A stretch of DNA of 64,000 bases, taken from positions 992,001-1,056,000 of the forward strand of contig NZ_JAUSWW010000001.1 in NCBI RefSeq assembly GCF_030815415.1. Direction: 5' to 3'. The notes beneath the pieces were generated by a model. That model saw only the letters and a program-made list of their open reading frames with translations, had not been told where the DNA came from and did not search any database. Source of the DNA: Streptomyces canus. Lineage in GTDB: Bacteria; Actinomycetota; Actinomycetes; Streptomycetales; Streptomycetaceae. This document shows positions 49,039 through 57,412 of this stretch, piece after piece. The first letter of the stretch is position 1; every line of letters starts with the position of its first letter. The translations under genes and the position numbers were made by a program.

Positions 49039-49120
49039 GGGCCGGTGTCCCAGTGATGAGTTTTCGCGACCGCACCCGTCACACCTACGTCAGGACATGA
49101 CGAGGCGGAAGGATGACGTG

Positions 49121-50119
49121 ATGAGTGCGGACACGCGGCTGGAGGAGCCGGGCGGAAGCGGGCTGGGCGAGGTCGACGAGCCGGCGTTCGCGGGGCTGGC
49201 GGAGCGGCACCGGCGGGAGCTGCACGTGCACTGCTACCGGATGCTCGGGTCGTTCGAGGACGCCGAGGACACCGTGCAGGAGACGTTCCTGCGTGCCTGG
49301 CGGCGGCGGGAGACCTTCGAGGGACGGTCGACGTTCCGGGCCTGGCTGTACCGGATCGCCACCAACGCCTGCCTGGACCTGCTCGCCAAGCGCCGCCCGG
49401 AGCCCGCGACCGGCGGCGAGGTGCTGTGGCTGCAGCCCTACCCGGACCGACTGCTCGACGAACTGCCCGCGGGCGACATGGACGAGCCGGAGAGCCTCGC
49501 CGTCGCGCGGGAGACGATCGAACTGGCGTACCTGGTCGCGGTCCAGCACCTCGCCCCGCGCCCACGTGCCGTGCTGATCCTGCGGGACGTCCTCGGCTGG
49601 CCCGCGAAGGACGTCGCGGAGATCCTCGGGGACTCCGTCAACTCCGTGAACAGCGCGCTCCAGCGAGCCCGTGCCGGCATGCGGGAACACCTGCCCGCCG
49701 AGCGGCAGGACTGGACCGGCGGCGAACAGGACGCCGCAACGCGCGAGCTGGTGCGCCGCTTCACCGACGCCAGCGTGGCCACGGACATCCCGACGCTCGC
49801 CGCACTGCTGCGGGACGACGTCCGCTGCTCGATGCCGCCCACGCCGGGCCTGTACGTCGGCCGCGACGCGGTGGTGAACGACTGGGTCGAGGACGGCTTC
49901 GAGGGCATGACGGGCCTGCGCGGCGTCCCCACCTCCGTGAACCGGCAGCCCGCCGTCGCCTTCTACCTCTGGCAGGAGCGGGAGGGCGCGTACCTGCCGC
50001 TGACGCTCGACGTCCTGCGCATCACCGGCGGGGCGATCACCGAGATCGTCACGTTCCACGACGACCAGTTCCCGCGGCTCGGGCTGCCGGAACGTCTGCC
50101 TGCGGACGGTACGGAGTAA
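49121..50119 (+). CDS. ECF RNA polymerase sigma factor with C-terminal SnoaL-like domain
   Basis: A 332-residue ECF factor of the SigG/TIGR02960 type: sigma2 (about 25-95; HCYRMLGSFEDAEDTVQETFLRAWRR), sigma4 (about 140-195; LAPRPRAVLILRDVLGWPAKDVAEILGDSVNSVNSALQRAR) and a SnoaL/NTF2-like domain (about 210-325; TDIPTLAALLRDDVRCSMPPTPGLYVGRDAV). The fused domain is thought to replace an anti-sigma factor as sensor. The ATG at 49121, spaced well from GGAAGGA, is preferred to the ATG at 49097. No anti-sigma gene is adjacent. Confidence 0.93.
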   Translation: MSADTRLEEPGGSGLGEVDEPAFAGLAERHRRELHVHCYRMLGSFEDAEDTVQETFLRAWRRRETFEGRSTFRAWLYRIATNACLDLLAKRRPEPATGGEVLWLQPYPDRLLDELPAGDMDEPESLAVARETIELAYLVAVQHLAPRPRAVLILRDVLGWPAKDVAEILGDSVNSVNSALQRARAGMREHLPAERQDWTGGEQDAATRELVRRFTDASVATDIPTLAALLRDDVRCSMPPTPGLYVGRDAVVNDWVEDGFEGMTGLRGVPTSVNRQPAVAFYLWQEREGAYLPLTLDVLRITGGAITEIVTFHDDQFPRLGLPERLPADGTE

Positions 50120-50124
50120 TCCCG

Positions 50125-50421
50125 GTGCGGACGCTCACGCTCACGCTGCGCGGTGGCGCGCGTGTCGCGGTGGTCGCGGCGCAGTGGTACGACGCGTTCG
50201 GCGTCGTCACCCGCGGGCGGGTACAGCTGGAGCTGCGCGACGGCGAGCCCGGGCCGGTACTGGGACGCGATGCCGGGTTCTGGCTCCGCGGCACCGGCGT
50301 CCGGGCCCTGCGAAACCCCGGCCGTCGCACGGCCAGGGTGCGCGTCCTCACCCCGGGGCCAGGGCCGTCGTATGCCGGTCGACACCCTCGTACGCCGGCT
50401 ACCGAACGATGGAGGAGCGGG
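50125..50421 (+). other. Possible coding segment in frame with the next gene
   Basis: From a GTG at 50125 an open frame (RTLTLTLRGGARVAVVAAQWYDAFGVV...) runs without a stop into the DUF6069 gene. Its codon bias looks coding. It may be a separate domain, an N-terminal extension, or read-through sequence that has lost its stop. The DUF6069 gene has its own GGAGGAG ribosome-binding site. Confidence 0.35.
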
Positions 50422-50880
50422 ATGAACACCATGGATGACGCCGGGGTCGTCGCAGGCCCGGCGGCGGGCCCCACCCGCCGCACCCACCGACTCGCCAGGC
50501 TCGCGGGCACCGGCCTCCTTGCCACGCTCGCGGCGATGGCGGCCACCACCCTGGGCGCGGCGCTGGCCCGGGCAGCCGGTGTCGACTTCGAGGTTCCCGA
50601 GGGCGGCGAGAGCATCCCGTTGCCCGGGTTCGCCGTGGTGACCGGCTTCTTCTCGGTCCTGGGCATCGTCATCGCCGCCGCTCTTCTGCACTGGAGCACC
50701 CGCCCCGCCGAGCGATTCGTGTGGACGGCAGTGTCAGTGACCGCGCTCTCGTGGGTCCCGCCCCTCCTCTGCGGGGCAGACACCGCCACCATCACCGCCC
50801 TCCTCGGGCTCCACCTCGTCCCGGCGGCGGTGATGATCCCCGTTCTGGCGCACAGCCTCCGGGAGTTACTCCTGGCGTGA
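50422..50880 (+). CDS. DUF6069-type membrane protein
   Basis: A 152-residue protein with four predicted membrane helices (about 27-50, 62-85, 95-115, 122-147) and a periplasmic loop (DFEVPEGGESIPLPGF). GGAGGAG precedes the ATG. It follows the ECF sigma gene on the same strand and may be its target or partner. The last codons are TTA CTC CTG GCG, so the rare Leu codon TTA makes it potentially bldA-dependent. Its 3' end overlaps the convergent gene by 15 bases. Confidence 0.75.
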   Translation: MNTMDDAGVVAGPAAGPTRRTHRLARLAGTGLLATLAAMAATTLGAALARAAGVDFEVPEGGESIPLPGFAVVTGFFSVLGIVIAAALLHWSTRPAERFVWTAVSVTALSWVPPLLCGADTATITALLGLHLVPAAVMIPVLAHSLRELLLA

Positions 50881-51321
50881 GGTGCCGAACTCTCCAGCAG
50901 CACCAGGCAGCAATGCCGCAAGGCGGGTGGCGGTCTTCTCCCCCGCTCGCTGCTTGACCAAGCCCTCTTTGGCAGCCGCGCGGAGCCTCACCGCCGAGCT
51001 GTCCTCCCCGCCCTTTGTCACCAACACCGTGACCACCACGGGATTCAGGCCGCCAAGACCACCACCGACGACGGCACGCAGCATCTCCTGGTCCCTGCCG
51101 TCCTCGACGCGCATGGACACCACCGGCCGGTCTCCCCCTCCGAGCACGGCGGCGACGCGGTCCACGGCATCGCCGAACGGCAAGGGGATGACGAGGTCGA
51201 TCTCGTGAACGTTCTTCCCCATCAGCTTGGCCACAAGTCCGGTCAGGCGACCGCTGCCCCCGCCCGCGGCACCCAGTGCGGCAAGCTCGTCCGCCAGAAT
51301 CTGGTCCTCGCCCTGGTCCAC
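50866..51321 (-). CDS. Hypothetical protein, unknown function
   Basis: A 151-residue soluble protein. Glycine-rich segments (about 18-24 and 88-95) and alternating beta strands (EIDLVIPLPFG, VSMRV, VVVTVLVT) suggest an alpha/beta fold, but no family is recognised. It ends in TAA, unusual in this genome, and those three bases are the TTA codon of the opposite gene. It is monocistronic. Confidence 0.65.
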   Translation of the reverse strand: MDQGEDQILADELAALGAAGGGSGRLTGLVAKLMGKNVHEIDLVIPLPFGDAVDRVAAVLGGGDRPVVSMRVEDGRDQEMLRAVVGGGLGGLNPVVVTVLVTKGGEDSSAVRLRAAAKEGLVKQRAGEKTATRLAALLPGAAGEFGTSRQE

Positions 51322-51441
51322 ACGCCCCGCCCTTCCCTGCCGGACCGGTCCACGGAATCAGCCACACGCCGTTGAGCGGGAGCACGCTTCCAGGTTCAGG
51401 AGCAGGGTAGCTTCGCGACGCCCCGCGGGCCGGCGGTCCCG

Positions 51442-52230
51442 TCAGAGGAGTTGATAGCCGCGCATGTTGCTGAGCAGCAGGTAGCAGTTCTGGAGGGAGC
51501 CTGACGTGTCGCCCAAGGAGCGGTAGATGCCCCACTTCGGGCGGACACGGTCGGCGAGGAAGGTGTCGATGCCGGTGCGGGACTTGTCGATGACGGTGGT
51601 CGAGCCGTTCTTGAGGATCCAGCGCAGGGAACCCGCCGAGCCGTTGCCGACCTTGATCTGGAAGTCGACGTCGATCCATCTGTCGTGGAGCGGCTCCAGG
51701 TCAGTACGGCCGATGAGGATGTCGTCGGTGAACTGCTTCAACTCGATGGTCTGGACGCCGTTCACGCGGCGCAGCGACTGAACGACGACGGGCGAGGAGC
51801 CGGTGCCTGGCTGCTTCATCTGCATGATGTGGGTGAAGCTGGTGGTCGCCTTCAGGGAACTCGGTATGTACATCGAGTACGTGACCCGCCAGGTCTGACC
51901 CTCGGTCCACTTGAGGTAGTTGCCGCCGCTGCCGTTGCGCAGGCCGGTGACCTCGTGGCGCTGACGGTCGGTGGAGGTGTCCCGGTCGACGGTGTGCATG
52001 TTGAAGCGCCAGTTGTCGCCGGTGGCGTAGATGTGCGGCGCGGCGGACGTGTGCGAGTCGGCGCGGTCGTCCTCGATGGTCTCGAAGGCGCCCAGTCCGT
52101 CACCGCTCGCCGACGGGGACCACTTCAGCTGCCAGGAGGCGGCGTGCGCGGTGGAGGCGGGCAGACCGACCGTTGCGGCGGCCGCACCGCCGAGCGCGGC
52201 GCCGAGAAGGTTTCTGCGCGTGGTGCTCAT
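51442..52230 (-). CDS. Tat-secreted polysaccharide lyase (heparin-lyase-I-like fold)
   Basis: A 262-residue secreted protein with a twin-arginine signal (STTRRNLLGAALGGAAAATVGLPASTAHA, cleavage after about residue 30). The mature part is a beta-jelly roll of the Polysacc_lyase (PF14099) type (WRVTYSMYIPSSLKATTSFTHIMQMKQPG, HDRWIDVDFQIKVG, KWGIYRS). Relatives degrade glucuronans or other uronate polymers; the exact substrate is not known. The gene has a 320-base upstream region shared with a divergent lipoprotein. Confidence 0.82.
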   Translation of the reverse strand: MSTTRRNLLGAALGGAAAATVGLPASTAHAASWQLKWSPSASGDGLGAFETIEDDRADSHTSAAPHIYATGDNWRFNMHTVDRDTSTDRQRHEVTGLRNGSGGNYLKWTEGQTWRVTYSMYIPSSLKATTSFTHIMQMKQPGTGSSPVVVQSLRRVNGVQTIELKQFTDDILIGRTDLEPLHDRWIDVDFQIKVGNGSAGSLRWILKNGSTTVIDKSRTGIDTFLADRVRPKWGIYRSLGDTSGSLQNCYLLLSNMRGYQLL

Positions 52231-52550
52231 GACCGTTCACCTCGTCGTGAGTGGGGGGTGGACGTGCGGAGCCATGGCGGGGGACGCGAGCAGCGGGTTC
52301 ATGGATCTGACCCATGTTCACTCACGCATCTGCCGGCGGAGTACAGAGTGGCGTCCCGACCATGCCGGGTCAATGGTCCAGACCGATAAGCCCGAGCCCC
52401 GGGAAGGATTCCGGCCAGAGCGCGACCAGCCAGGACGCGCTGGCGAACGAGCCTTCACAGAGGGCGAGCCCAGTTCGGGTATCGCGACGTCTCAGGTGAC
52501 CTCGCGGATCTGTCACCGCGGCGGCCTCCGACTCGTGCCAGGATGCGGCA
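52231..52550. promoter_or_regulatory. Divergent promoter region of the lyase and lipoprotein genes
   Basis: This 320-base gap contains TGGTCCAGACC at 52374-52384, which resembles the DasR/dre consensus TGGTCTAGACCA at 10 of 12 positions. CAGGAT lies six bases before the lipoprotein ATG (52551), possibly a -10 for a leaderless transcript. No small gene was recognised. Confidence 0.35.
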
Positions 52551-53702
52551 ATGGTGTGGCTGAAAAGACGTGGGACGTGGACGCTCAGGCTCGTGACCGC
52601 GGTGAGTGCGGTGGTCGCGGTGGCCGCCTGCGGTGCGGCAGGCATGGACGACGGGGGCTCCGGGGACTCCGGGGGCCGTGAGGCGAAGTACAAGCGGGTC
52701 ATCGAGGACCCTCACCCGCAGCCCGCCGACGTCCTCGAGGCGGCCGGCGCGCCCACCGGCGTGGCCCGCGCGGACGACGGTTCGCTGCTCCTGTCGTACG
52801 ACGTCCTCAACGTCGAGGACGACGAGGGGCCGGCCGCCTTCGCCTGGCGCATCGTCGGACCAGACGGCCGTACGGTCGCCGAGCACGCGGAGCACGGGAA
52901 CGCGGAGGCGACGCGGACCGCGTTCAAGGGAGTGAGCGGGGGCTTCGTGCGAGTGCCGTCCGGAGAGGGGGCGGACGGAGCGTACTTGCTCGACGTAGGC
53001 GGCAAGCGGCACAAGGTCGCCGTCACCGACACGCCGATGCGCACCCGGCCCGGCGACATCCTGCTCGCCGAGCTGGAGCCCACCCTCGTCTACCGCCCGG
53101 CCACGCGGACCGTGGCGCCCCCGGCCGGGGTGCCGGACGACGCCATCCTCCACGCCGTCGACGAGCGGGGCACGGTCTGGAGCCTGGAACAGTTCCTCAC
53201 CGACGAGCCCAACCGTGTCGTATGGCAGCGCGACGGTCGCACCCTCGGCTCCAGGGCTGTCCCGAAGGCGTACTCCGACGCGGGAGGCATCCTCGTCGCA
53301 AAGGGCGGCACCGCGGCGCTGTCCCTCACCCGGAGTGAGGACGTGCGCGGCCTGCTGGTGACGACGGACGACGGCGGACACTGGCAGACGGTCCTCGACG
53401 GTGGCATCCCCTGGAAGGCCCTGAAGGGCGGCTCGGTGTCGCTGGTCCTGGAGCTGCTCACGGACGGGCGGCTGCTCGTCGGCGAGGAAGGCGGCCGCTA
53501 CTGGCTCGCCGACGACCGCACCAACCGCGCCTTCCACGAGCTGAAGACACCGGCACGATTCACATCGTTCGCCGTCGACGGCACGACGCTCTACGGCATC
53601 GCTGACGCGACGACGTCGACGTACGGCCTGGTCAAGGGCGAAGGGCTGTGGATCTCGCACGACGGCGGTCGCGCATGGAAGCAGCACAAGCAGCGCCGGT
53701 AG
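52551..53702 (+). CDS. Lipoprotein with beta-propeller-like (BNR) repeats
   Basis: A 383-residue lipoprotein: basic start, hydrophobic core and lipobox VAAC (Cys27), followed by a Gly/Ser/Asp-rich linker. An N-terminal beta domain (about 50-160) leads to repeated strands with Asp-rich turns (LVTTDDGGHWQTVLDGG, LWISHDGGRAWKQH), the BNR/sialidase-type Asp-box. It is probably surface-exposed. No catalytic residues are visible, so a binding or sensory role is as likely as an enzymatic one. Confidence 0.8.
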   Translation: MVWLKRRGTWTLRLVTAVSAVVAVAACGAAGMDDGGSGDSGGREAKYKRVIEDPHPQPADVLEAAGAPTGVARADDGSLLLSYDVLNVEDDEGPAAFAWRIVGPDGRTVAEHAEHGNAEATRTAFKGVSGGFVRVPSGEGADGAYLLDVGGKRHKVAVTDTPMRTRPGDILLAELEPTLVYRPATRTVAPPAGVPDDAILHAVDERGTVWSLEQFLTDEPNRVVWQRDGRTLGSRAVPKAYSDAGGILVAKGGTAALSLTRSEDVRGLLVTTDDGGHWQTVLDGGIPWKALKGGSVSLVLELLTDGRLLVGEEGGRYWLADDRTNRAFHELKTPARFTSFAVDGTTLYGIADATTSTYGLVKGEGLWISHDGGRAWKQHKQRR

Positions 53703-53746
53703 CAGCACGGCGGGCCGCCCGAGAGCCGTCCTGGCAAGATGGCGCT

Positions 53747-54100
53747 ATGGAACGCGTGCTTGGTATCGGTGGCTACTTCATGCGGGCCGCTGACCCCGCG
53801 GCCCTGAGTGCGTGGTACCGCGATTGTCTGGGCCTTGACGCCGACGAGCACGGCATGTGGCGTCAGGACGCCGGGGTGACGGTGTTCGCCACGTTCGAGT
53901 CCGGGACCGAGCACTTCGGGTCCCGTGCGCAGCGAACCATGCTCAACTTCCGGGTCCGCGACCTGGATGCGATGCTCGCGCAGTTGCGCGCCAAGGGGGC
54001 CGATGTGGCCGAAGAGACCCAGGACATGGAGGGCGTCGGTCGATTCGGCTGGGTCACCGATCCCGAGGGCAACCGGGTCGAGCTGTGGCAGCCCGCCTGA
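53747..54100 (+). CDS. VOC-family (glyoxalase-like) protein
   Basis: A 117-residue vicinal-oxygen-chelate protein with paired beta-alpha-beta-beta-beta modules (GIGGYFMRAADPAALSAWYRDCLGLD and TMLNFRVRDLDAMLAQLRAKG ... GWVTDPEGNRVELWQPA). The final Glu in VELWQP is a usual metal ligand. The reaction is unknown (glyoxalase, dioxygenase or binding type). The first MITE copy begins 30 bases after its stop. Confidence 0.92.
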   Translation: MERVLGIGGYFMRAADPAALSAWYRDCLGLDADEHGMWRQDAGVTVFATFESGTEHFGSRAQRTMLNFRVRDLDAMLAQLRAKGADVAEETQDMEGVGRFGWVTDPEGNRVELWQPA

Positions 54101-54130
54101 CCTCGTCGTCAGACAGGCGGGCATGCCTGC

Positions 54131-54378
54131 TAGTGCCGCGGCAGGCAACGTTTGCCCGTCAAGGAGCGGCGTCGTGGGGGTCCCTCCCGCCCGAGCCGTG
54201 CGAAGCGCGGTTCGAGGGTGGGGGAGCGTGCTCTCGGCGTGCCGGCCGGAAGCCCTCGTACTGGACGTACTTGGGCTTTCGGCCGGTGCGGCGAGTGGGG
54301 GCCCCTCCCACGCCCTCAAGGCAGTGGGGGAGCGTGCCGGGCGTCGCGACGGGGCAAACGTTGCCTGCCGCGGCACTA
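54131..54378. mobile_element. MITE-like element, copy 1
   Basis: A 248-bp non-coding element with 27-base perfect terminal inverted repeats beginning TAGTGCCGCGGCAGGC. It is bounded by CTAG at both ends (54130-54133 and 54376-54379), consistent with insertion at a TA within CTAG, the target type of IS630/Tc1-mariner elements. It is identical over its full length to the copy at 58981-59228, in the same orientation. An internal inverted repeat (GGCCGGAAGCCC/GGGCTTTCGGCC) could form a hairpin. Confidence 0.85.
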
Positions 54379-54395
54379 GCCCGGGCCCGCTGCGC

Positions 54396-55181
54396 TCAGC
54401 CACTCGCCGCCTGCCGTACCGCCCGCGGTGAGGCGCCCAGTTCCTTGCGGCAGGTCTTGTTGAACGCCTGGAGGTCGGAGATGCCGACCGCGGCCGCGAT
54501 CGCCGGGATGGCCAGGGTCGAGGCGATCAGGAGGTGTCGGGCGCGCTCCATGCGCCGGTGTCTGATGTAGCCGACGACGGTGGACCCGGTGTCCTCGCGG
54601 AACAGTCGGGTGAGGTGGGTGTGGGAGACGCCCGCGGCGCGGGCGATGGCGGGGATGTTCAGGGGACCGGCCAGGTGTTCCTCGATGTGGGCCATGGCCG
54701 TGCGCAGGGCGGGGTGCCGGGGGCCTGGGCTGCTGTCCGCGGAGCCGGTCAGGGTGGTCGTGCGCCACAACACCGTCCACAGCTCCGCGGAGGCGCGCGA
54801 CGGGGACTGTGTGCTCGCCGCGACCGTCCGTCTCAGCAGCCCGCTCAGCGCGGCCGCCTCCGCACCGGCATCCTGCATCGCCGGGAGGCGGCGCCGCTCT
54901 CCGTCGCCGGGCAGCCGGAAGTGGGCGTAGAGGTGCTCGCAGCGCGGGGCGTCGTAGTGGAAGTGGACCTCGGTGTCGGGTGGCACCAGGCTCACGTGGC
55001 CAGGTCGGATCGGGTGCGAGACGCCGCCGAACTCCAGCGTGCCGGAGTAGCTGTACAGATGGAGCTGCCACAGCCTGGGCAGCCGGAAGACCTCGTGCGG
55101 GCCGGCCGAGCCGTGTACGCCCACGCCCGCGTTCGCCACGTGGGGCGGTTGATCGAGGGCGAGTTCCACCTGTTGCTGCAT
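54396..55181 (-). CDS. AraC-family transcriptional regulator
   Basis: A 261-residue regulator. An N-terminal cupin-like sensor (about 25-100; RLWQLHLYSYSGTLEFGG, HPIRPGHVSLVPPDTEVHFHY) is followed by two AraC helix-turn-helix motifs at the C-terminus (LNIPAIARAAGVSHTHLTRLFREDTGSTVVGYIRHRRMERA and AIPAIAAAVGISDLQAFNKTCRKELGASP). It is divergent from the PhyH gene across only 70 bases and probably activates it. It is the first gene inside the MITE-bracketed cassette. Confidence 0.93.
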   Translation of the reverse strand: MQQQVELALDQPPHVANAGVGVHGSAGPHEVFRLPRLWQLHLYSYSGTLEFGGVSHPIRPGHVSLVPPDTEVHFHYDAPRCEHLYAHFRLPGDGERRRLPAMQDAGAEAAALSGLLRRTVAASTQSPSRASAELWTVLWRTTTLTGSADSSPGPRHPALRTAMAHIEEHLAGPLNIPAIARAAGVSHTHLTRLFREDTGSTVVGYIRHRRMERARHLLIASTLAIPAIAAAVGISDLQAFNKTCRKELGASPRAVRQAASG

Positions 55182-55251
55182 GGTGGAAAATTACCAGTGG
55201 TCGCTGATTACAGCCCACGACAGGGGCGGCGGCCACTTTTACGGTCGTCGT

Positions 55252-56070
55252 ATGTCAACCACACGACAGCTGTTGAACTCCGTCGAGGTGGCGCGGTTCG
55301 TGGCTCACGGTTTCCTGCGCCTGGACGGCATCGTGCCCCGTGAGATGAACGAGGAGGCGCTCGGCGTCTTCGCCACCGGGCTGCCCGCCGTGCCGTACGG
55401 CACTACGGTGCCGAAGGCGTTCCCCGAGGGCTCCTTCACCCGGCGGCTCGTCGAACTCCCCGCTGTGGCAGGAGCGTTGGAGAGTCTGGTGGGATCGGAC
55501 CCGAGCGTCGACCATCACTTCGTGCACACCCGCGAACCCCACGAGGGCAGCGCGCAGCCACTGCACGCCGACGCCCTCATCGATGTGCGGCCCGACGCGT
55601 TCGACGTGCAGCTCATGTACTACCCGCAGGAGGTCACCGCGGACATGGGCGGCACGCTCGTCGTACCGGGCAGCCATCTGCGCCGTACCAACGAGTCCGA
55701 CACCGGCCGTTACCAGAACCTGCTCGGCCAGACCCGGCTGACCTGTGCGGCGGGCACCGTCATGCTGGTGCATCACGGCATCTGGCACGGCGGGCGTCGC
55801 AACGACAGCGACACCGTCCGCCACATGTACAAGATCCGCTTCAACCCGACCGTGCCCCAAGTTCGGCTGTGGGACGTCTCGGATCTGCACTCCCCCGCCG
55901 TGTCCTCCGAACTGGGGCGCACCTTCCCCTGGTACGAACCGGCCACCGGCCGACTGGAGATCCACAACCGGATCCAGCTGTGGCGCACCCTGACCGGCGA
56001 CCCGGGCTTCGACATCGACCACTGGGCCACCCGTATCTCCAACCGGCCCGCTCTGAGGAGCCAGGCATGA
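55252..56070 (+). CDS. Phytanoyl-CoA dioxygenase (PhyH)-like Fe(II)/2OG oxygenase
   Basis: A 272-residue cupin-fold dioxygenase with the iron facial triad visible as HADA (His105, Asp107) and HGIWHGG (His175 or His179), and a basic segment (GRRN) that could hold 2-oxoglutarate. The DMGGTLVVPGSHLRR segment is typical of PhyH. Such enzymes hydroxylate diverse small molecules; this substrate is unknown. The ATGA overlap with the next gene means that the two proteins are made together. The AraC gene divergent to it is its likely regulator. Confidence 0.9.
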   Translation: MSTTRQLLNSVEVARFVAHGFLRLDGIVPREMNEEALGVFATGLPAVPYGTTVPKAFPEGSFTRRLVELPAVAGALESLVGSDPSVDHHFVHTREPHEGSAQPLHADALIDVRPDAFDVQLMYYPQEVTADMGGTLVVPGSHLRRTNESDTGRYQNLLGQTRLTCAAGTVMLVHHGIWHGGRRNDSDTVRHMYKIRFNPTVPQVRLWDVSDLHSPAVSSELGRTFPWYEPATGRLEIHNRIQLWRTLTGDPGFDIDHWATRISNRPALRSQA

Positions 56071-56378
56071 CCATCACCGCCAGCGAGACGACCGGCACCG
56101 CCGCACACACCACGCGTCAGCAGGTGCTCGTCCTGTACCTGGCCACCTCCGCCCTCGACTCGCACGTGGTCGGCTGGGCCCGCTACGACGGCACCGGCAC
56201 CACCTCTCCCACCACCGGTGACAGCGACGAACCCCCGTACCGCACAGGCGTCGCCGCCCTGCGCGACGGCTGGCGACTCTTCCAGGCCGCCCAGCTCATC
56301 CCGCCGTATCCGGGGGCGGAGCACGAAACGTCCTTCCTCAAGCACGAGTTCTTCTTCGAGAAGCTCGTCGGCCTGTGA
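56067..56378 (+). CDS. Small protein coupled to the PhyH-like dioxygenase
   Basis: A 103-residue protein of no recognised family. It has a Thr-rich N-terminus, a predicted beta strand (QVLVLYLATSALDSHVVGWARYD), and a C-terminal part with PYRTGVAALRDGWRLFQAAQLIPP and HETSFLKHEFFFEKL. It starts on the ATGA that stops the dioxygenase gene. The obligate coupling suggests a partner, chaperone or second subunit of the dioxygenase. Confidence 0.75.
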   Translation: MTITASETTGTAAHTTRQQVLVLYLATSALDSHVVGWARYDGTGTTSPTTGDSDEPPYRTGVAALRDGWRLFQAAQLIPPYPGAEHETSFLKHEFFFEKLVGL

Positions 56379-56401
56379 GATGACGATCGGGCGGGTTCGC
56401 C

Positions 56402-57412
56402 TCAGTGATCCACTACCGCCTCGGGATGATCGGCGAGGTACTCCCGCACCACCGATTCGAAGCTCGCGTCGGGCAGCAGGCCCAGGTCCGCCGCGCGGCG
56501 GTTGTCGAAGACCGCGGGCCAGGAACCGACGACGGCCTCCACGGCCGGATCTGGTGCGAGGGTCACAAGATCGGCGGCCGGAGCGCCCGCCACTCTCCGC
56601 AGTGTGGCGAGCATGTCGGCCACCGAGACGGTCAGACCGGGCACGTTGACCGGCGTCGCCCCCTCCACTTGTCCTGGCCCGCTGCCGCGCTCGGCTTCTG
56701 CGATGCGGAGCACGGCCTCGATCGTGCTCCGCGGCGAGGCCAGGGCCACCTTCAGCCCGGGGGCGACGGGACAGACGGTCGGCCGTCCGGCGAGCGGCTC
56801 GCGGATGATGGCGGAGACGAACCCGGAAGCGGCCGCGTTCGGCCTGCCCGGCCGGACCGCGACGGTCATCAACCGGGCCACGCGCCCGTCGACGAAACCG
56901 CGGCGGGTCATGTCCGCGATGAGGTGCTCGCACATCAACTTCTGTGTGCCATAGCTCGATTGTGGTGCCGGCAAGGTCGCCTCGCTGACCATCGGCGGGA
57001 ACCCTCCCGTCGGCAGAGGGCCGTAGACGGCGAGGCTGCCGGCGAACAGCACCCGCGCCACCGGGCCGCCGCTCGCCGACTGCTCCCGCGCGGCCTGCAG
57101 CAGCGCACGGGTGGCGTCCACGTTGACGCGCATCCCGAGGTCGAAGTCGGCTTCGCACTCGGCGGACACCGCCGCCGCGAGGTGGAGCACCACGTCCACC
57201 GGCTCCGCGAACACCTCGCCGAGGTGGTCGACCAGGTCGCCGTCGACCGTCCGCACCAGCGGGTCCGTGGCCGATGGACCATCCGGCCAGGCAACACGAT
57301 CGACCAGCACCAGCCGGGTGACCGGTTCCGCGGCGAACGACCGCTTCCGCAGGAGTTCCCTCACCAGCAGGCGTCCCAGGAACCCGGACGCCCCCGTCAC
57401 GACGACCCTCAC
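56402..57412 (-). CDS. denD: NAD-dependent epimerase/dehydratase, DenD-like D-erythronate dehydrogenase
   Basis: A 336-residue extended SDR. The Rossmann motif GASGFLG (about 8-14) is followed by LVDRVAWPDGP, the catalytic SSYGTQK (YxxxK), and the DenD-typical RPGRPNAAASGFVSAIIREPLAGRPTVCPV. DenD oxidises the C2 hydroxyl of D-erythronate as the first step of four-carbon sugar-acid breakdown; the rest of that pathway is not visible here. The GTG at 57412 follows GGGGGAG. It is convergent with the PhyH pair inside the MITE-bracketed segment. Confidence 0.85.
   Translation of the reverse strand: MRVVVTGASGFLGRLLVRELLRKRSFAAEPVTRLVLVDRVAWPDGPSATDPLVRTVDGDLVDHLGEVFAEPVDVVLHLAAAVSAECEADFDLGMRVNVDATRALLQAAREQSASGGPVARVLFAGSLAVYGPLPTGGFPPMVSEATLPAPQSSYGTQKLMCEHLIADMTRRGFVDGRVARLMTVAVRPGRPNAAASGFVSAIIREPLAGRPTVCPVAPGLKVALASPRSTIEAVLRIAEAERGSGPGQVEGATPVNVPGLTVSVADMLATLRRVAGAPAADLVTLAPDPAVEAVVGSWPAVFDNRRAADLGLLPDASFESVVREYLADHPEAVVDH

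Noticed and set aside
54152..54379. A 75-codon frame inside each MITE
   Set aside because: Identical in both copies only because the DNA is identical; Arg/Gly-rich composition without domain or RBS.
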